This document shows, in pieces, positions 34,401 through 46,400 of a stretch of 64,000 nt of DNA. This stretch comes from Gnetum montanum (Eukaryota; Streptophyta; Gnetopsida; Gnetales; Gnetaceae). The translations under genes and the position numbers were made by a program. Under the pieces are notes generated by a model. The model had not been told where the DNA came from, ran no database searches, and worked only from the letters and a program-made list of their open reading frames with translations. The DNA lies in assembly GCA_015680685.1 (NCBI GenBank), contig MNCI01011109.1:68414-132413 (forward strand), read 5' to 3'. Numbering within the stretch: the first letter of the stretch is position 1; each line of letters begins with the position of its first letter.

Positions 34401-35080
34401 GCTGCCGCGTTTTGTGAATCGGTATGCAATATCGAATGCTTCGGCATCAGGCATGGCTGCTGTTTCAGATTACAGGTTCCAGGGGCGAATGACATTTGTG
34501 ATTACCATTTTTCACTACTTAAAATTTCGAAATCAGTTCCTGGTTATGATGTTGTTTCTATTTTCAATCTTGTTGCAGCAATTACCCTGTTTCTATATTC
34601 TCCAAGGACGCACAACCACGAAATTCGCTAAATTGTTTAAAAACAGTGCTGAGGTGGGTAGGGTTTGGTGGTAGAACAGCGATGCTACCAACGCAGAATG
34701 CCGTGTAGAACAAGAGCTCGCTTTTGTTGTGGCAGTGCTGGAGAAGAGGGTGATTTGAAGATGAAGAACAAAACGTGATTCTGTCTTTGTGTGTGGGCGA
34801 GGGTTTCATTTTTTTTCTTTGCTGCTGCATCCACGGCGAAGGGGTTTTGTCCTTCAGGGATTTGGCTATGCCCATGGAGATGGCGGTTGTGTTTTTTTCT
34901 TTGTTTTTGGTGCCCGCTTGTGCTGTGATAAGCACCGCACGATTGGCGGTTCTGCACTTCTGCTGCTCTGGTTAAAACGCGATTTGATGAAAGAACAGGC
35001 ATTTTTCTGGACTTTTTTTCTATCAGTTGCAATAGGAGACGCTTGGGCTGTGTTTGAATGTTTATTGTAGAATTTCTAAC
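34300..35080 (-). other. GC-richer gene-like island, product unknown
   Basis: GC content and CpG retention are higher than in surrounding DNA. Overlapping open frames exist on both strands: minus 35128-34685 (147 codons, starts MKLQTTYCFVSPSFSMVRNS, basic, no domain seen) and plus 34393-34674. I recognise none and cannot tell which strand, if any, codes. It may be the end of a young element or captured host sequence. Confidence 0.3.
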
Positions 35081-35559
35081 CATAGAAAATGAAGGTGAAA
35101 CAAAACAATACGTAGTTTGCAACTTCATTCAAGGGCCATTAAATACGGGAGTTAAATCAAAAATAGGAGAAAATTTATCAGAGAAAATGACCATGAATTC
35201 ATCGATCTATTCTCCATTCTCTGTTCTCCATTTTTAAAGCCACTTTGTTTTTGCTTTTTCTGCATTGTTTTTTACAGATCTNTTGTTTTTATTTCTTCAG
35301 AAATTGTAACTCATATCTTTTCCGTTTTCGTGACTCTCAGCCTAGGTAACCTTTGAAGCTCGAACCAACGTTTCTCCATATTAAAAATTTTACTGTTTGT
35401 TCCTTCAAACCTTATCACTACCTCCTTAAGATATTAAAAAGAGATGTTGTGGTAGTATATCCTCTCTTCTTTTTTTTCAAAAAAAAATATATTTTTGGAC
35501 TATTGTATGTAGCAACATGATTATTCCTAGTATTATTTATTTTCCACAGCATTATTCCA

Positions 35560-36930
35560 TTATGGGCCACCCCCTAAATTCCATACCAATGATATGAAAT
35601 AACATATTCACATTCTCCTATTCTTACAATAATGTTCAAGATGACTCTTACTATTCCATAGAATGGCCAAATGTGCCAACACTTTGTTCCCATACCAAGT
35701 CCAATTGTAACCCCAATAGTACCTACTACTTTTACAATTGGATCTCCTTCACACCATACATATCCTCCACTTTCTTTTGGTCCAATTTCTTATCCTTTGC
35801 TACTATAGGTTCTAATATTCTAGTTGGATAGGGTAACAAATACTAACTCTTGGGGACTTATTAAATCAAAAAACATCAATAATACCTCAAGGACCATTAG
35901 TTTTTCCCCAAGGCAAAGATGTGGAAGTAAAAAAATTCACTTATTTCCTATTTTTCGGGGGACAAATGATGAAGATCCAATCACTCATATAAAGAAATTT
36001 GAAACCACAATGTTAGAACCTCAATGTGGAGATAGAACTGAGATGATTACCTTTAAATTAACCTTGGAGGATAAAACTAATTTTTAACTACAAATACTTA
36101 GGACACAAATTAGTTCATGGGATGAATTCAAGGCTCCCTTTCTCTAAATATTTCTTTCCAATGATAGGTCGTACTTATTAATAAAGAAACTAATGAGTTT
36201 TATGTAATATGAAGATGAGAATTATGAAAGTAATTTTGATAGATTTCAATGGTTATGTTTAAAAAATCCCAACCATGGATTTCTAGCCCACTACCAAATC
36301 ATTATAGAAGGCCTATTATCATATCGTAGGCTAAATGTTGACTTTGTGTACTAGAAGATGGCTACAAGATAATAGATTCATTAGTAGATTAGAGTAAGAG
36401 ATGGGCAAAACCCAACATCATGCAAGGCATGACCCAACAAACTAAAAAATTAAATAAAAAAGTGGATGAGTTGACATGTTTGATAAAGAAATAGGTTCAT
36501 GTGGTGCAAAGTGAAGTATGTAGCCTTTGTAGTAGCCAACAACATGATTGCACCACTTGTCCAGCCTTAGCATATTGTCATGAAGAAGTACAAGAATGAG
36601 TGAATTCTTTTCAACAATATAGAAGCTAGCCAACAATCACCTTCTAGCAAAGATTACCTTTCCAACAATAGTATTCTCAAAACAATTTTAGACCTTTTAA
36701 TAACCCAACTAGCTAACACTTGGATAAACTCACTCAAAGTCTTATCTCCTTCATTGAATAAAGTAGACAATTCATGAATAAAACAAGGAGAATATTCCAA
36801 GATCTAACAAAGAATGAATTACCTTCTCAACCTTAGCCAAATTCTACATCTCAAAGGAAGGGTAAGGAAGAATTACATTCCATCACCACTAGGAGTGGAA
36901 AGACTATTGAGCCTAGACCCTAGAAGAAGG
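35560..36930 (+). pseudogene. Athila-like gag, second part
   Basis: Plus-strand gag resumes after the insertion. A Pro/Tyr/Thr-rich segment leads to the Gag core near 35930-36350: HLFPIFRGTNDEDPITHIKKFE, then FKLTLEDKTN, SSWDEFKAPFL and YESNFDRFQWLC, with a later NHGFLAHYQIIIEGLL. This is the order of the plant retrotransposon Gag domain (F.G...dDp..hl..Fe; ...W..f...Fl). A Gln/Asn/Pro-rich tail follows to about 36930. Many stops and at least one frame change. It would have formed the particle shell. Confidence 0.7.
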
Positions 36931-37099
36931 TTAGATTTTAAGAAGTTGACACACAAGAAAAGGATCAACCACAAGTATTAAATAAGAAGGAAAATAATTA
37001 ATCAATAAGAGAAAGAGAACAACCATTAATCTTTTCCCCTTTACCTAGACTAACAATTTTACCTCCTTTCCCTAAAAGATTGTAACAGGAATTTACAAC

Positions 37100-37640
37100 C
37101 ACAGTCCACATAGAAAAAATGTTTAATGAGTTACATTTGCATATTCCTTTAGAACAAGTTGTAAAAGACACACCTCTTTATGCTAAATACTTAAGGGAAT
37201 TATGCATAAAAAGGAGAAAAGATAAGATTTCTAGGCAAGTTTATTAGATTGATAGTTTGTCTCAACTTATAAAAAGTCACAAAGTTCCAAGATATCAAGA
37301 TCTAGGGATTTTTACAATTCAAATTAAGTTAAATAGATAGAATATTGAGAATGGTCTATCAGATCTATGAGCTAACATCAATATTATGCCACTTGAAATG
37401 GCTAGATCACTTGATATGAGGATATAAGGAAGGTAAATATGATAATATCTTTGACTAATGGCTTCAATGTAAAACCTATAGGAGTAGTGGAAAATTTAAT
37501 AATGGAGGTTGAAAGAGGAAAATACCCAATTAATTTTGTTGTATTGGAATTAAAATATCTAGATTGTTTCTCCATTATACTAGGTAGACCTTGGTTAGTA
37601 CTAGCAAATGAAATAATAAATTATAGATTAGGGTAACTCC
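37100..37640 (+). pseudogene. Athila-like aspartic protease
   Basis: Preceded by a linker (EKMFNELHLHIPLEQVVKDT and later KYLRELCIKRRK). The legible open part 37439-37636 gives LTNGFNVKPIGVVENLIMEV and ends FSIILGRPWLVLANEIIN, the second hallmark of plant gypsy proteases (LGRPWL). The catalytic D-[ST]-G segment upstream, near 37360, has decayed and reads only as NINIMPLEMARSL, matching the ..NlMPl...r.l pattern that follows it. Confidence 0.65.
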
Positions 37641-37899
37641 AATTATCTTTTGTCAATCTTACTTTCATGCTTAACATATATGATAGAGAGTAAAATAAAA
37701 TTGATTGAGTTAAGATATAAAAGAAGCAAGAATGCTCTACATAACACCCACATCAGTAATGTCACATGATAGAAAAACATTAGTATTAAAACATTTTAAG
37801 GAAGGATCATTAGACCCCTCTATGAAAGAAAAACAAATTCTTCTTTATCAAATTTTAAATTTGGGTTCAAGAAATATTGGAAAAATAATTCAATAACCA

Positions 37900-38960
37900 A
37901 ATAATGATTCTTTGGATCTTAGAGAACTACCAAGTACTCTTAAGTACATTTTCCTTGATCAAAATAATAAATTCCCAACTTTCTAATGAGCAAGAAGTAA
38001 ATTTATTAGAAGTTTTACAAAGAACATCTAAGGAATTTGCATGGAGTTGTGAGGACCTCCATTAAGGAATATCATGCAACATATGTCAATGTCTTATCTA
38101 TCTAGAAGATAATGTGAAGCCGATATGAATTCCACCTAGAAGAATTAATCCAACTTTAAAACAAATTTTTAAAGATAAAATCTCAAAGCTTTGAGAAGAA
38201 GGAATTATTTATCCAATAGCTAATAGTGAGTGGGTAAGTACTATCATTGTAGTTCCTAAAAAGAATAAAAAATGGCAAGTTTGTATGGATTATAGGAAGC
38301 TTAATTAAAACACAAAGAAAGATCATTTCACCTTATCTTACATAGACCAAATTTTGGAGAAATTATAAGAGCAAGAGTACTATTTATTTTTGGATGGATT
38401 TAGTGGTTACAATCAAGTAGCCATTGCACCTGAAGATCAGCATAAAACAAACTTTACATGTTCATATGGAAATTTTTCTTACTATCAAATGCCTTTTAGC
38501 CTTTGTAATGCACTTTCTACCTTCGAAAGAGGCATGATATCAATATTTTCTGATATGCTAGAAGACTATATAGGAGTATTCATGAATGATTTTTTAGTCT
38601 AGAAGGATACCTATGAACAAAAATTACTACACTTAGAATATGTTTTCGATAGATGTATTGATAAAAATTGAAAATTAAGTTGGAAAAAGAGTCATTTAAT
38701 GATTACAAGTGATATAGTATTAGGACATGTCATTTCTAAGAATAGGATAAGAATGGATGAGGAGAAAGTAAAAGTAATATCTACACTACTCACTCCAACT
38801 AACCTAAAGACTCTCCAATCCTTTCTAGGACATTATGGATATTATGGGTGATTTATTAAAGATTTTTCAAAAATATCTAAGCCACTTTACATGCTCTTAG
38901 AAAAGGATGTTCTTGCACATGGACTAATGATTATCAAGAAGCATTTTAAGAACTAAAGAA
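37900..38960 (+). pseudogene. Athila-like reverse transcriptase
   Basis: A pre-RT segment (SKEFAWSCEDL, near 38030) leads to the RT core: EGIIYPIANSEWVSTIIVVP, KKDHFTLSYIDQILEKL, then open frame 38390-38602. That frame has LFLDGFSGYNQVAIAPEDQH (first catalytic Asp), FSLCNALSTFERGM and GVFMNDFLV. The usual YMDD/FMDD box is FMND here, so one catalytic Asp is lost. The connection region SFLGHYGYYG.FIKDFSKI is still legible. In-frame stops are frequent. Confidence 0.85.
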
Positions 38961-38979
38961 AAGAGTAATCGCCAACCTT

Positions 38980-39370
38980 ATACTTAATCACCTAATTGGG
39001 ATTTTCTATTTAATCTTATGTGTGATGCTAGTGACATTGTTGTAGGGGAAGTCTTTGGACAATATACAGATAATAAACCATGGATCATTTATTATGTCTC
39101 TAAAAGTTTAGACCAAGCCTAAGTAAATTACACAACTACAGAAAAAGAACTCTTGGCCATTGTGTATGCTTTGGATAAATTTACATATTACTTAATAGGA
39201 TATAAAACTAGAGTTTACACTAATCATTTAACCAATGAATTTTTAGCTACTAAAAAAATAGAAAACTCTAGGATAATTAGATGGTACCTATTACTCAAGA
39301 ATTTGATCTTAACATTTTAGATAAAAGGGGTAGATAAAATGTTGGGGTAGACAACCTTTCTAGATTGGAA
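38980..39370 (+). pseudogene. Athila-like RNase H
   Basis: Follows RT directly. Visible: DFLFNLMCDASDIVVGEVFG with the first catalytic Asp, then WIIYYVSKSLDQA, NYTTTEKELLAIVYALDKFT with the Glu, and RVYTNHLTNEFLATKKIENS where the family has YTDH (Asp to Asn). It ends RIIRWYLLLKN. No second, archaeal-type RNase H follows, which together with the motif spelling points to Athila rather than Tat. Confidence 0.8.
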
Positions 39371-39399
39371 CAAGGAATGAAAATAGGACAAGAGTATTT

Positions 39400-40760
39400 A
39401 ATGATGAATTCCCTAATGAACAACTCTTTTCCATAATGAAAGATTCTTGGCTTGCTAATATAGTAAACTACCTTGTCACTATGAAAACCCCAACCCAATG
39501 GAGTAAAGAGGAGAAGAAATATTTTTTAAGAAACATCTCTAAATACATTTGTAATAAACCATACCTTTATAGAACATGTAAGAATAATGTAGCACGATGA
39601 TGTGTGGCTAAGGATGAACAACAAGAAATTTTACATATGTGTCATGATGATCTTTAAGGTGGAAATTTTAATAGTGGATGAATTACTATCAAAATCTTGC
39701 AAAGTGGATTTTATTAACCTTCAATATTTAAAGATGCACATAAATATGTACAGGAATGTGATAAATGCCAATGAATAGGGGCAATAACCAAAAGACAAGA
39801 AATGCCACTAAATCCAATCTTAATAAATGAACCATTTTATGTGTGGGGTATAGAATTTTTAGGGTCATTTCCACCATCTAATGGATGTTAATACATTCTA
39901 TTTTGTATAGACTATGTTATTAAGTGGGTAGAAGCTAAATCCATCCCAAAAAATGATGTTAAATTAGTGGTAGCTTTTCTTAGGGAAAAGATTCTAACAT
40001 GATTTGGAACTTCATGAGTGATCATAAGTGATCAAGGATCCTATTTTGTAAATAGAAAAATGGAAAAATTCCTTAAGTCTTGTGTAATTCAACATAAGAT
40101 AGCTACTACTTATCATCCTTATACAAATGGTCAAGTAGAAAATGCAAATAGAATCATTTTAAAGATATTAACAAAAATGATTTGCTAAGAAGAAAGATTG
40201 GATTGAAAAATTACAAGATGCACTTTAGGCCTATAGGATTACATATAAACCAAGTTTACGATATTCAACTTATCACTTGGTTCATGGGAAACAATTTTTA
40301 TTGTCCATAGAAATCAAATACTAATCTTTATGATTAACACAATAATTGAATTTTGAGGATGAAACAAATCATGACTTTAGAATGATTCAAATACATGAAG
40401 TCGATGAAATGAGGTTGCATGCACTTCACAAGTAAAAATTATAAAAAATTGAAGAGTCTACATGATAAGAATATTTTTAAGAAACATATTTCAATAGATG
40501 ATAAAGTCATTTTTTAAAATATGAGACTACATAAATTTCTAGGTAAGTTAACAACTTGGTGGAAACACCCTTATTTAGTGGTACAAGCCCATAATAATGG
40601 AAGTATTCTAATTTTTCCTATTGATGATTTATCAACTACATCTTTTGTCAATGGCCAAAAACTTAAGTTACACTATCAAAATCAAGTTGAGGAACCGAGA
40701 GAGGATGAATTAGTAGAGTTAGGTAAACCAACTTATCTTGAAGACAATGAAGGAAATTAA
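39400..40760 (+). pseudogene. Athila-like integrase
   Basis: Zinc-binding region LHMCHDDL...HKYVQECDKCQ (39630-39775), then the core: VWGIEFLGSFPPSNG (first catalytic Asp replaced by Glu), IDYVIKWVEAKSIP, VIISDQGSYFVNRKMEKFLK (second Asp kept), and YHPYTNGQVENANRIILKIL (Glu kept). After a decayed stretch the C-terminal part is open from 40521 to 40760 (MRLHKFLGKLTTWWKHPYLV, FVNGQKLKLHYQN), matching the family's W.GPF.V......G.v.i and f.VNGqrLKhY. No chromodomain is seen. Confidence 0.85.
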
Positions 40761-41160
40761 TAGAGTCAATTAGAAGTCTAGGCCATGGGTAGTAACCTTT
40801 AGCAAATGCCCTATGTAATATTATAATATAAGAAATGAATTATTTTATTCTACATATTTTTTCTTGAAAAATGTAGAAGATAATAATACCTTCTATTATT
40901 AGTTGGGACTTTAAAGAATTTATTAGCATCATGTTTGAAACGCAAGGGAGAATGAAAACTCCCCCTACCTTGAAATAGGTTGGTTTAAATCAAAAATCCA
41001 TATATAGGGGTTAGCCTTAGACTAATAAATCAATAAACTATGTAAACTAAGTCTTTTTGTTCTTTTTTTCTTTACAATATTCTTTGAGTCTTCTAAGTTT
41101 CATGGATATAGGAATAATAACTAGGTTTGGGTCTTGAGCATTCATGGGAGGTTCTAGTAA
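40761..41160 (+). other. 3' end of the plus Athila-like element, possible PPT and LTR start
   Basis: A purine run GCAAGGGAGAATG (40943-40955) precedes TGAAAACTCCCCC, which could be polypurine tract and LTR start. A TATA-like CCATATATAGGGG follows near 41000. It does not visibly match the sequence before 31923, so the assignment is weak. No gene. Confidence 0.3.
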
Positions 41161-42240
41161 TTACTTTCTTGGATAAGTCAATGAGAAGAAAAGGGTATGT
41201 CATATTGGGACTAGCCATAAAGGTGAATTCAACATGAGAAACTTCATCAACATCAAAGTGAGCAACCCATTAAATAAATTTAAAAATACCTTTTACCTCC
41301 ACAAGAATCTCATGATTGAAGAAGACCTTATTATCTGCTTCTAATTAGAAAAAAAAAGGAATAGGAGACATCATTGATTTAACAAAAAAAATTACCAATA
41401 TGAGCAGAGGATCTGACAAGAACCTTTAATTATGAGCATGGCCATACTTCCACAGGAACCTTACTGTTGGAGCAATGCTCATGACTCACAATTTTAAGAA
41501 TCCCTCAAGAATCTCATTGCATAAGTAGAGTGTATATGGATGAAGCAACAATTTTTCATTCTTGTTTTCTAAGCTATCACCTTTTAGCTAGGGTATGATA
41601 CTGGACATGGTAGACTAACTTATCTCAATAACTATTTTACTACTTTTTATTTTTTTTCCCTTTTACCTTACTTGGCTTATTTTGTCCTTTGCTTCTTCTT
41701 ACTTCATATTTTAAAGACTATTGTCTATTCCTATTTTTTCTTTTATCTTATTGGCTATATCCCCTCTACTTTTTATTAAGCTTCCATCTATTATGTCTAT
41801 TAGTACTTCTAGCTCTAGGTTCTTACATGTGTTTTCCATTATGCCCTCCATAGGTGTTAGTGTTCGTGATCCCTACTATGATGGAGCATTATGAATACTA
41901 ACATTTACAGGGCCCAAGTCTACCAATATTCTATACATAGTGAGGGATATATAAAATCCATGACATTCTTTATTTTTGGTATATCCTCTTGACTAGCCCA
42001 ATTTCCAATTATTCAATAAAGTTTTAACTAATTAACTTAGGTATGGGACATATCCTAGTTTAATTAGGGGGGTAGAGGGATAATCAACTTCGAATGGATA
42101 GGATAGTATGGTATAACCAACATGCAAGTTCATCCAAGAGCAAGTTAGGGAATGCATTTGATGCAAGAAATGCATCTTGGATTCTTAGAACTTAGGAAGT
42201 ATTAAGACCTTAAGTTTGTAAGTCATTCTTGTATCAAATG
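41160..42240 (-). pseudogene. Unidentified ORF of about 360 codons, 3' of an integrase
   Basis: A single minus-strand frame stays protein-like from about 42240 to 41160 with around 15 stops. Most are TAA/TAG/TGA where Gln, Glu or Trp would fit. Segments: HQMHSLTCSWMNLHVGYTIL, GYVPYLS, RILVDLGPVNVSIHNAPS, a Lys/Glu-rich stretch (LEVLIDIIDGSLIKSRGDIA), then FLWKYGHAHN, EADNKVFFNHEILVEVKGIF and VAHFDVDEVSHVEFTFMASP. No family recognised. It lies in the 3' part of the minus-strand element, where plant gypsy elements can carry extra ORFs (env-like in Athila). Confidence 0.4.
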
Positions 42241-44384
42241 AAGTAAACCTTGTGAGGTGATATTTGGTTTAATTAATTCTAGGAAGGAAGCAAATAATAA
42301 TAATTAATCATAAGAGGTGACAAAAGGAATAAAACTTTCTATATTATTAAGTGAATAAAATTATCACTTCACTATCAATTTCTATTGTGTTACGTGATGT
42401 CAAGTAATTAGGACAAATTATTTTATTGAAGAATATTGAGACATTGATAACCATAGATGTTAGTAGTGGAAACCTAAACTTTTTGGAAATTGATGTATCA
42501 AGAGACATCACGTGTTTGATGTCTTGTTAAAAGTGAATAAAATTTAAAAAAAAATCCAAAAAAAATAAAAGTAATAGTAAGGTGGTGGCCTTATTATAAA
42601 TCCATTGCCTCACGAGGATGGATAACTATTATTAACAAAACCCTCATAGTAAGATTTGGACCTTCAATGTCTTGTGGGTAGAATCATAGCACATCCTTAA
42701 GAGGGACCACAACAAAAAGTGAGGTCTCCACAACCATGTGCAATCCCACCATTCAATCTATACCATTATTTTTGAAGGTAATGTTTAATTACATATCGTA
42801 ACTAATTCTTTTTGGATTAAGGATGGAATAATAATTTTTTTTCCTTCCATGCATAACTCTTACCCTAGTATAAAATTGTTGAATCCTCTAGTGTAGAGTC
42901 GTAGGCCAAGGTAAGCATGGGGTTTATCGAAGAAATAGTTGATAATTTCAATATGCTTAATCTTTTGATTGTATTATAGGTGCCCAAGAGTGAATGCCTA
43001 AATATCACTCCTTGGAATTATGAGGTTGATTACTCCAAGTGGTTTGACCACATGAATGTGATAGGGTAATAGTAGCTAAAGGTGATGGGTTGTGGGGTCT
43101 TTATTTAACCCCCCATCAACTGGTTCATACAAAAAGAGTTCCTAGAATTTTACAAAAATCACAAGCTACAACTCACGAAGGCAAGCCCCTCATAGTGTTA
43201 TTTGATATCCTCCATCTGGAAGACATGCATGAAAGTAACAGGGGCCAAGCTATAGGAGTGGTTTGGGCTGCCAACCAACGGAAATGAGATTTTTCAGACT
43301 AAGGCAAGCATGGAAGAGAAGTATGATCTTTTCCACTAATTCATTGGTGAATAAGACTCAGGGTGGCTTTAGGCAAAAGGTTTACTAATCCATCCACTTG
43401 AAGTAACAAGAATTCCTTCACCAAAGAGCCACCACCATTCCGACAAAATGAAGGAGGAGAGAATGGGAAGCAAGAAGGGCCTTAGTTAGAGAGAACATGT
43501 TTATTTTAGTTTCATAACCAGTGCTTGTAGCCCAAATGATTATTTCATCTAAGGGGCGTGCTTTGAATTCTCACTATTTTTTGTTTTTTTTTTCTGTTTT
43601 TACGTGAGAACCACACCATGCAAAGACTTATTATTTTTATTGTTATTCACTCAACTTCCCAGTAATTAGGTAACATCAAAGCGGTAAGAAAACTCAAGAA
43701 GAAAACATCCAAGCACCCAAGAGAATGGCCAACACAAATGCGTCAAGTTCCCTTGAAGTCACACCCTTTTCAATCCTTGATTCCTTCCTTAGTTTGAGAA
43801 ATGCCCAGTCACCGATTCGTTATAGTTCTTATTATTGAGAAAGGGACTGTACAGTTCCAAGCCAAGAGAGACCATAGAAATTTGTGGATGTATGGATAAA
43901 GTGGACTCATTCCCTATCATATCAAAAGAACCATACCTTAGTATCAACATCATAATCTTAAATGTAAAATCCAAACATTAGCAACTAGTAGAAAATAGTT
44001 CATACCATCATTTAATAGCACTTATTGGGTGACGAACTTAACAAAATGGATAAGACACACACATACACACAAATAAAAGAAAAAGTATGAACGATGTTGT
44101 AAAAAAAATAAGAAAAGTTAAAGAAATTCATAAAACAAGAATGTGCAAAACAAAAATGTGTAAAAAAATGTGTAAAACAAAAAACTTAAAAAAAACTGAG
44201 GGCCTCAAATGATCAACATAGGTGGCCATCTCCCCCATGACTGAATCGAAAGGGAGAGATCTGAAATAACAAGCGAGGTCATCCACTATCAGAGGTGTAA
44301 TTTGCACTAGCTATTCTTAGTTCATGGAAGGGTTTTATTTGTTGCACATTGACCAGTAACCTCTTATCAGGTCTTTCAGGCTTG
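42240..44384 (-). other. Internal retroelement sequence related to 51605-53855
   Basis: Order and wording match the internal region of the short LTR element. Shared points are TGCTTGTAGCCCA...ATCTAAGGGGCGTGCTTTGAATTC (43527-43570) against 53082-53120, CACACCATGCAAAGAC (43613 and 53211), and GGCCATCTCCCCCAT (44222) against AGCATCTCCCCCAC. Coding is unclear. Fragments such as GYKHWLW appear in both copies in the minus direction, so a decayed ORF is possible. A sharp switch to integrase sequence occurs near 44385. Confidence 0.45.
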
Positions 44385-45095
44385 TATATTGTCATGGCTC
44401 CTGAGGGGAAGGTTGTATCAATAATGTAAGGTCATTCCTATTAATGACTTGTTGTTGTACAAATCGTGTAGCTGTAGATGATGTGCAATCTGTTATAGTA
44501 GCTACTTCAGCCCATTTTGTTAGATAGTCAACAGCAACAATGATATATGATTTTCCATTGGACATTGGTGTAATGGACCCCATGAAGTCTATTCCCCATA
44601 TGTCGATGGGTTCCAAAGGTTAAATCCATTGTTGTAGACCCTCCATTCTAGCAGTTATTCCACCATCACGTTGACAGCGCTCACAGGATTGGACAAAATG
44701 ATGGACGTCCTAAAATAGTGTTGGCTAGTAATATCCTGCAAGTAGGATCTTTATAGTCATTCATCTCCCTGCATAGTGACCCCACAAGGGCCCTCATGAG
44801 CATCCTAGAGAACTCTTAGTTGGTCCACATCAGGTACACACCATCGAACTAAGCCATCAAGATAGACTTTGTAAAGTTGTCCTCTAATCTCCATGAAGTA
44901 CTTGGTTTTATGAAGAAACTGTTGCTTCTTCCTAAAGTCTGACCCCTGCGGTGTCTGTTGGAAAATGAGATAAGTGAGAATGCTGCTATACCAATTCGTG
45001 CCCATGGGTTGGTTATTCACTACACCGACAAAGAGTGTTTCATCAGGAAAATGATCAGATATAGCATATTCATCCTCTTTGCTATCCCAGTGCAA
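44385..45095 (-). pseudogene. Athila-like integrase, C-terminally truncated
   Basis: Minus-strand module after RNase H. The linker region 45095-44805 is open (MHWDSKEDEYAISDHFPDET), followed by a zinc-binding part HEGPCGHYAGR...YYWPTLF.DVHHFVQSCERCQ. The core starts at 44616 ([20 protein letters not shown], first Asp intact; [15 protein letters not shown]). It ends abruptly after [10 protein letters not shown] near 44430. The second Asp and the Glu of the DDE triad are missing, replaced by sequence related to the neighbouring short element. Confidence 0.8.
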
Positions 45096-45099
45096 CCGA

Positions 45100-45570
45100 G
45101 ATAAGTGATATGCAACTACGTTCTTGGTGCCCTTTCTGTCTACAATTGTTAGGTTGAACTCCTAAAGGATTACCAACCAATGTATAATATGAGCGTTGAC
45201 TGTTGGCTTGTTCATCAAGAACCTTGCACTATGATCCATATGAATGTACACTTTGTAGCCTAACACATAGTGCCTAAATTTGTCCAATGCAAAAACTACA
45301 GCCATTAATTCCTTTTCTATAGTTGTGTAGTTGAGTTGTGCACCGGCGATACTCTTACTTGCACAGTGGATGTAATAAGGGAATTTTTGTTCATCTAACT
45401 ATGTCAGTACAGCTCCTAAGGCATAATTAGATCCATCAGTGATTATATGGAATGGTCTGGACCAGTCAGGGGCTTATAGAATGGGAGTTTCCACAAGCCT
45501 TTGTTTCAGAGTTTGGAATGCTCGTTCACATTCCCTGGTCCATTCGAATGGTGCATCCTTCTTCGTTAAC
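45100..45570 (-). pseudogene. Athila-like RNase H (minus element)
   Basis: Readable as SLITDGSNYALGAVLT, FPYYIHCASKSIAGAQLNYT and TIEKELMAVVFALDKFRHYV, then KVYIHMDHSARFLMNKPTV (Asp of the DH pair kept) and a closing TIVDRKGTKNVVAYHLSRLH. No second RNase H lies between it and the integrase. A few stops only; this element is less decayed than the plus-strand one. Confidence 0.8.
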
Positions 45571-46400
45571 TCTACCAACAGTTTGGAAATTTTAGAGAAG
45601 TTCTCAATGAATCTCCTATAGTACCAGTGTGTCCAAGGAATGACCAAATGTCTTTGATAGTTTCTTGTTGTCGAGTGATTCCTTGGATGACCTTAACCTT
45701 TTCCGGGTCTACCTCTATTCTTGACTGTGAAATCTTATGCCCCAGAACTATGCCCTCTTGAACCATCAAATGGCTTTTCTGCCAGTTGAGCTTCAGGTTT
45801 GTTTCTACACATCATTTTAGTACTTGCTCTAATTGGTCCAGGGCTTGATCAAAGCTTGTCCCATACGTGGAGAAGTCATCAATAAAGACTTCCACTCCAT
45901 TCCCTATCTGCTATTAAAATATGCTTAGAACTAAATGTTGAAACATGGCAGGAGCATTGCACAAGCCAAATGGAATTTGTTTATATGCAAATGTTCCCCA
46001 GGGACTGGTGAACATTGTTTTGGCTTGATCCTTTGGTGCTATTAGTATTTTATTATATCCACTATACCCATCCAGAAAACTATAATAGCGATGCCCCACT
46101 ATAGTATCTAAGAATTGGTCAACGAACGGCAACAGGAAATGATCCTTGAATGTTGCCATGTTCAGCAGCCAAAAATCTATACACACCCTCCATTTGCCTC
46201 CCTTCTTAGGCATGATTACTAGAGGACTAACCCATTCACTATCAGCAATGGGATATATGAACCTATCCTTGAGGAGCTTTTCTATCTCTTCTTTTACTAT
46301 TTGTTTCAATTTCGGGTTCAATTGCCTCTATGGTTTTTTTAAGGCTTCATGGAGGGGTCTATGTAAATCCTATGCTGGCATATCCTAGCATCTATTCTAG
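45570..46400 (-). pseudogene. Athila-like reverse transcriptase (minus element)
   Basis: Open from 46321 to 45914: MNPKLKQIVKEEIEKLLKDR, SEWVSPLVIMPKKGGKWRVC, FKDHFLLPFVDQFLDTIVGH, YYSFLDGYSGYNKILIAPKD (first catalytic Asp) and FGLCNAPAMFQHLVLSIF. A stop follows. The DD box is read as GVEVFIDDFSTYG-like in the next stretch (about 45900-45860), then the C-terminal part 45769-45572 ([29 protein letters not shown]). Two or three stops and one shift separate the parts. Confidence 0.85.

Larger units (their letters stand above)
32682..35500. mobile_element. Nested insertion of unknown type with sequence gap
   Basis: Starts TGTTGGCGACCG, with an inverted pair GTTGGC...GCCAAC within the first 40 bases, and is clearly less AT-rich than the host element. 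It includes the gap 33106-33884. After the gap come a TATA-like CCTTTTTATAAGG and an inverted pair GCTAACTTTTCTCC/GGAGAAAGTTA at about 33950-34015. An AT-rich stretch (34060-34200) and a gene-like island (34210-35080) follow. The right edge is estimated from the return of gag-like sequence. An LTR-type start (TGTTGG) is possible but no second copy is present. Confidence 0.45.

Noticed and set aside
34441-34500. Phrase SASGMAAVSDY resembling the start of plant actin-depolymerising factor
   Set aside because: The match is a few residues and the following sequence does not continue like that family.
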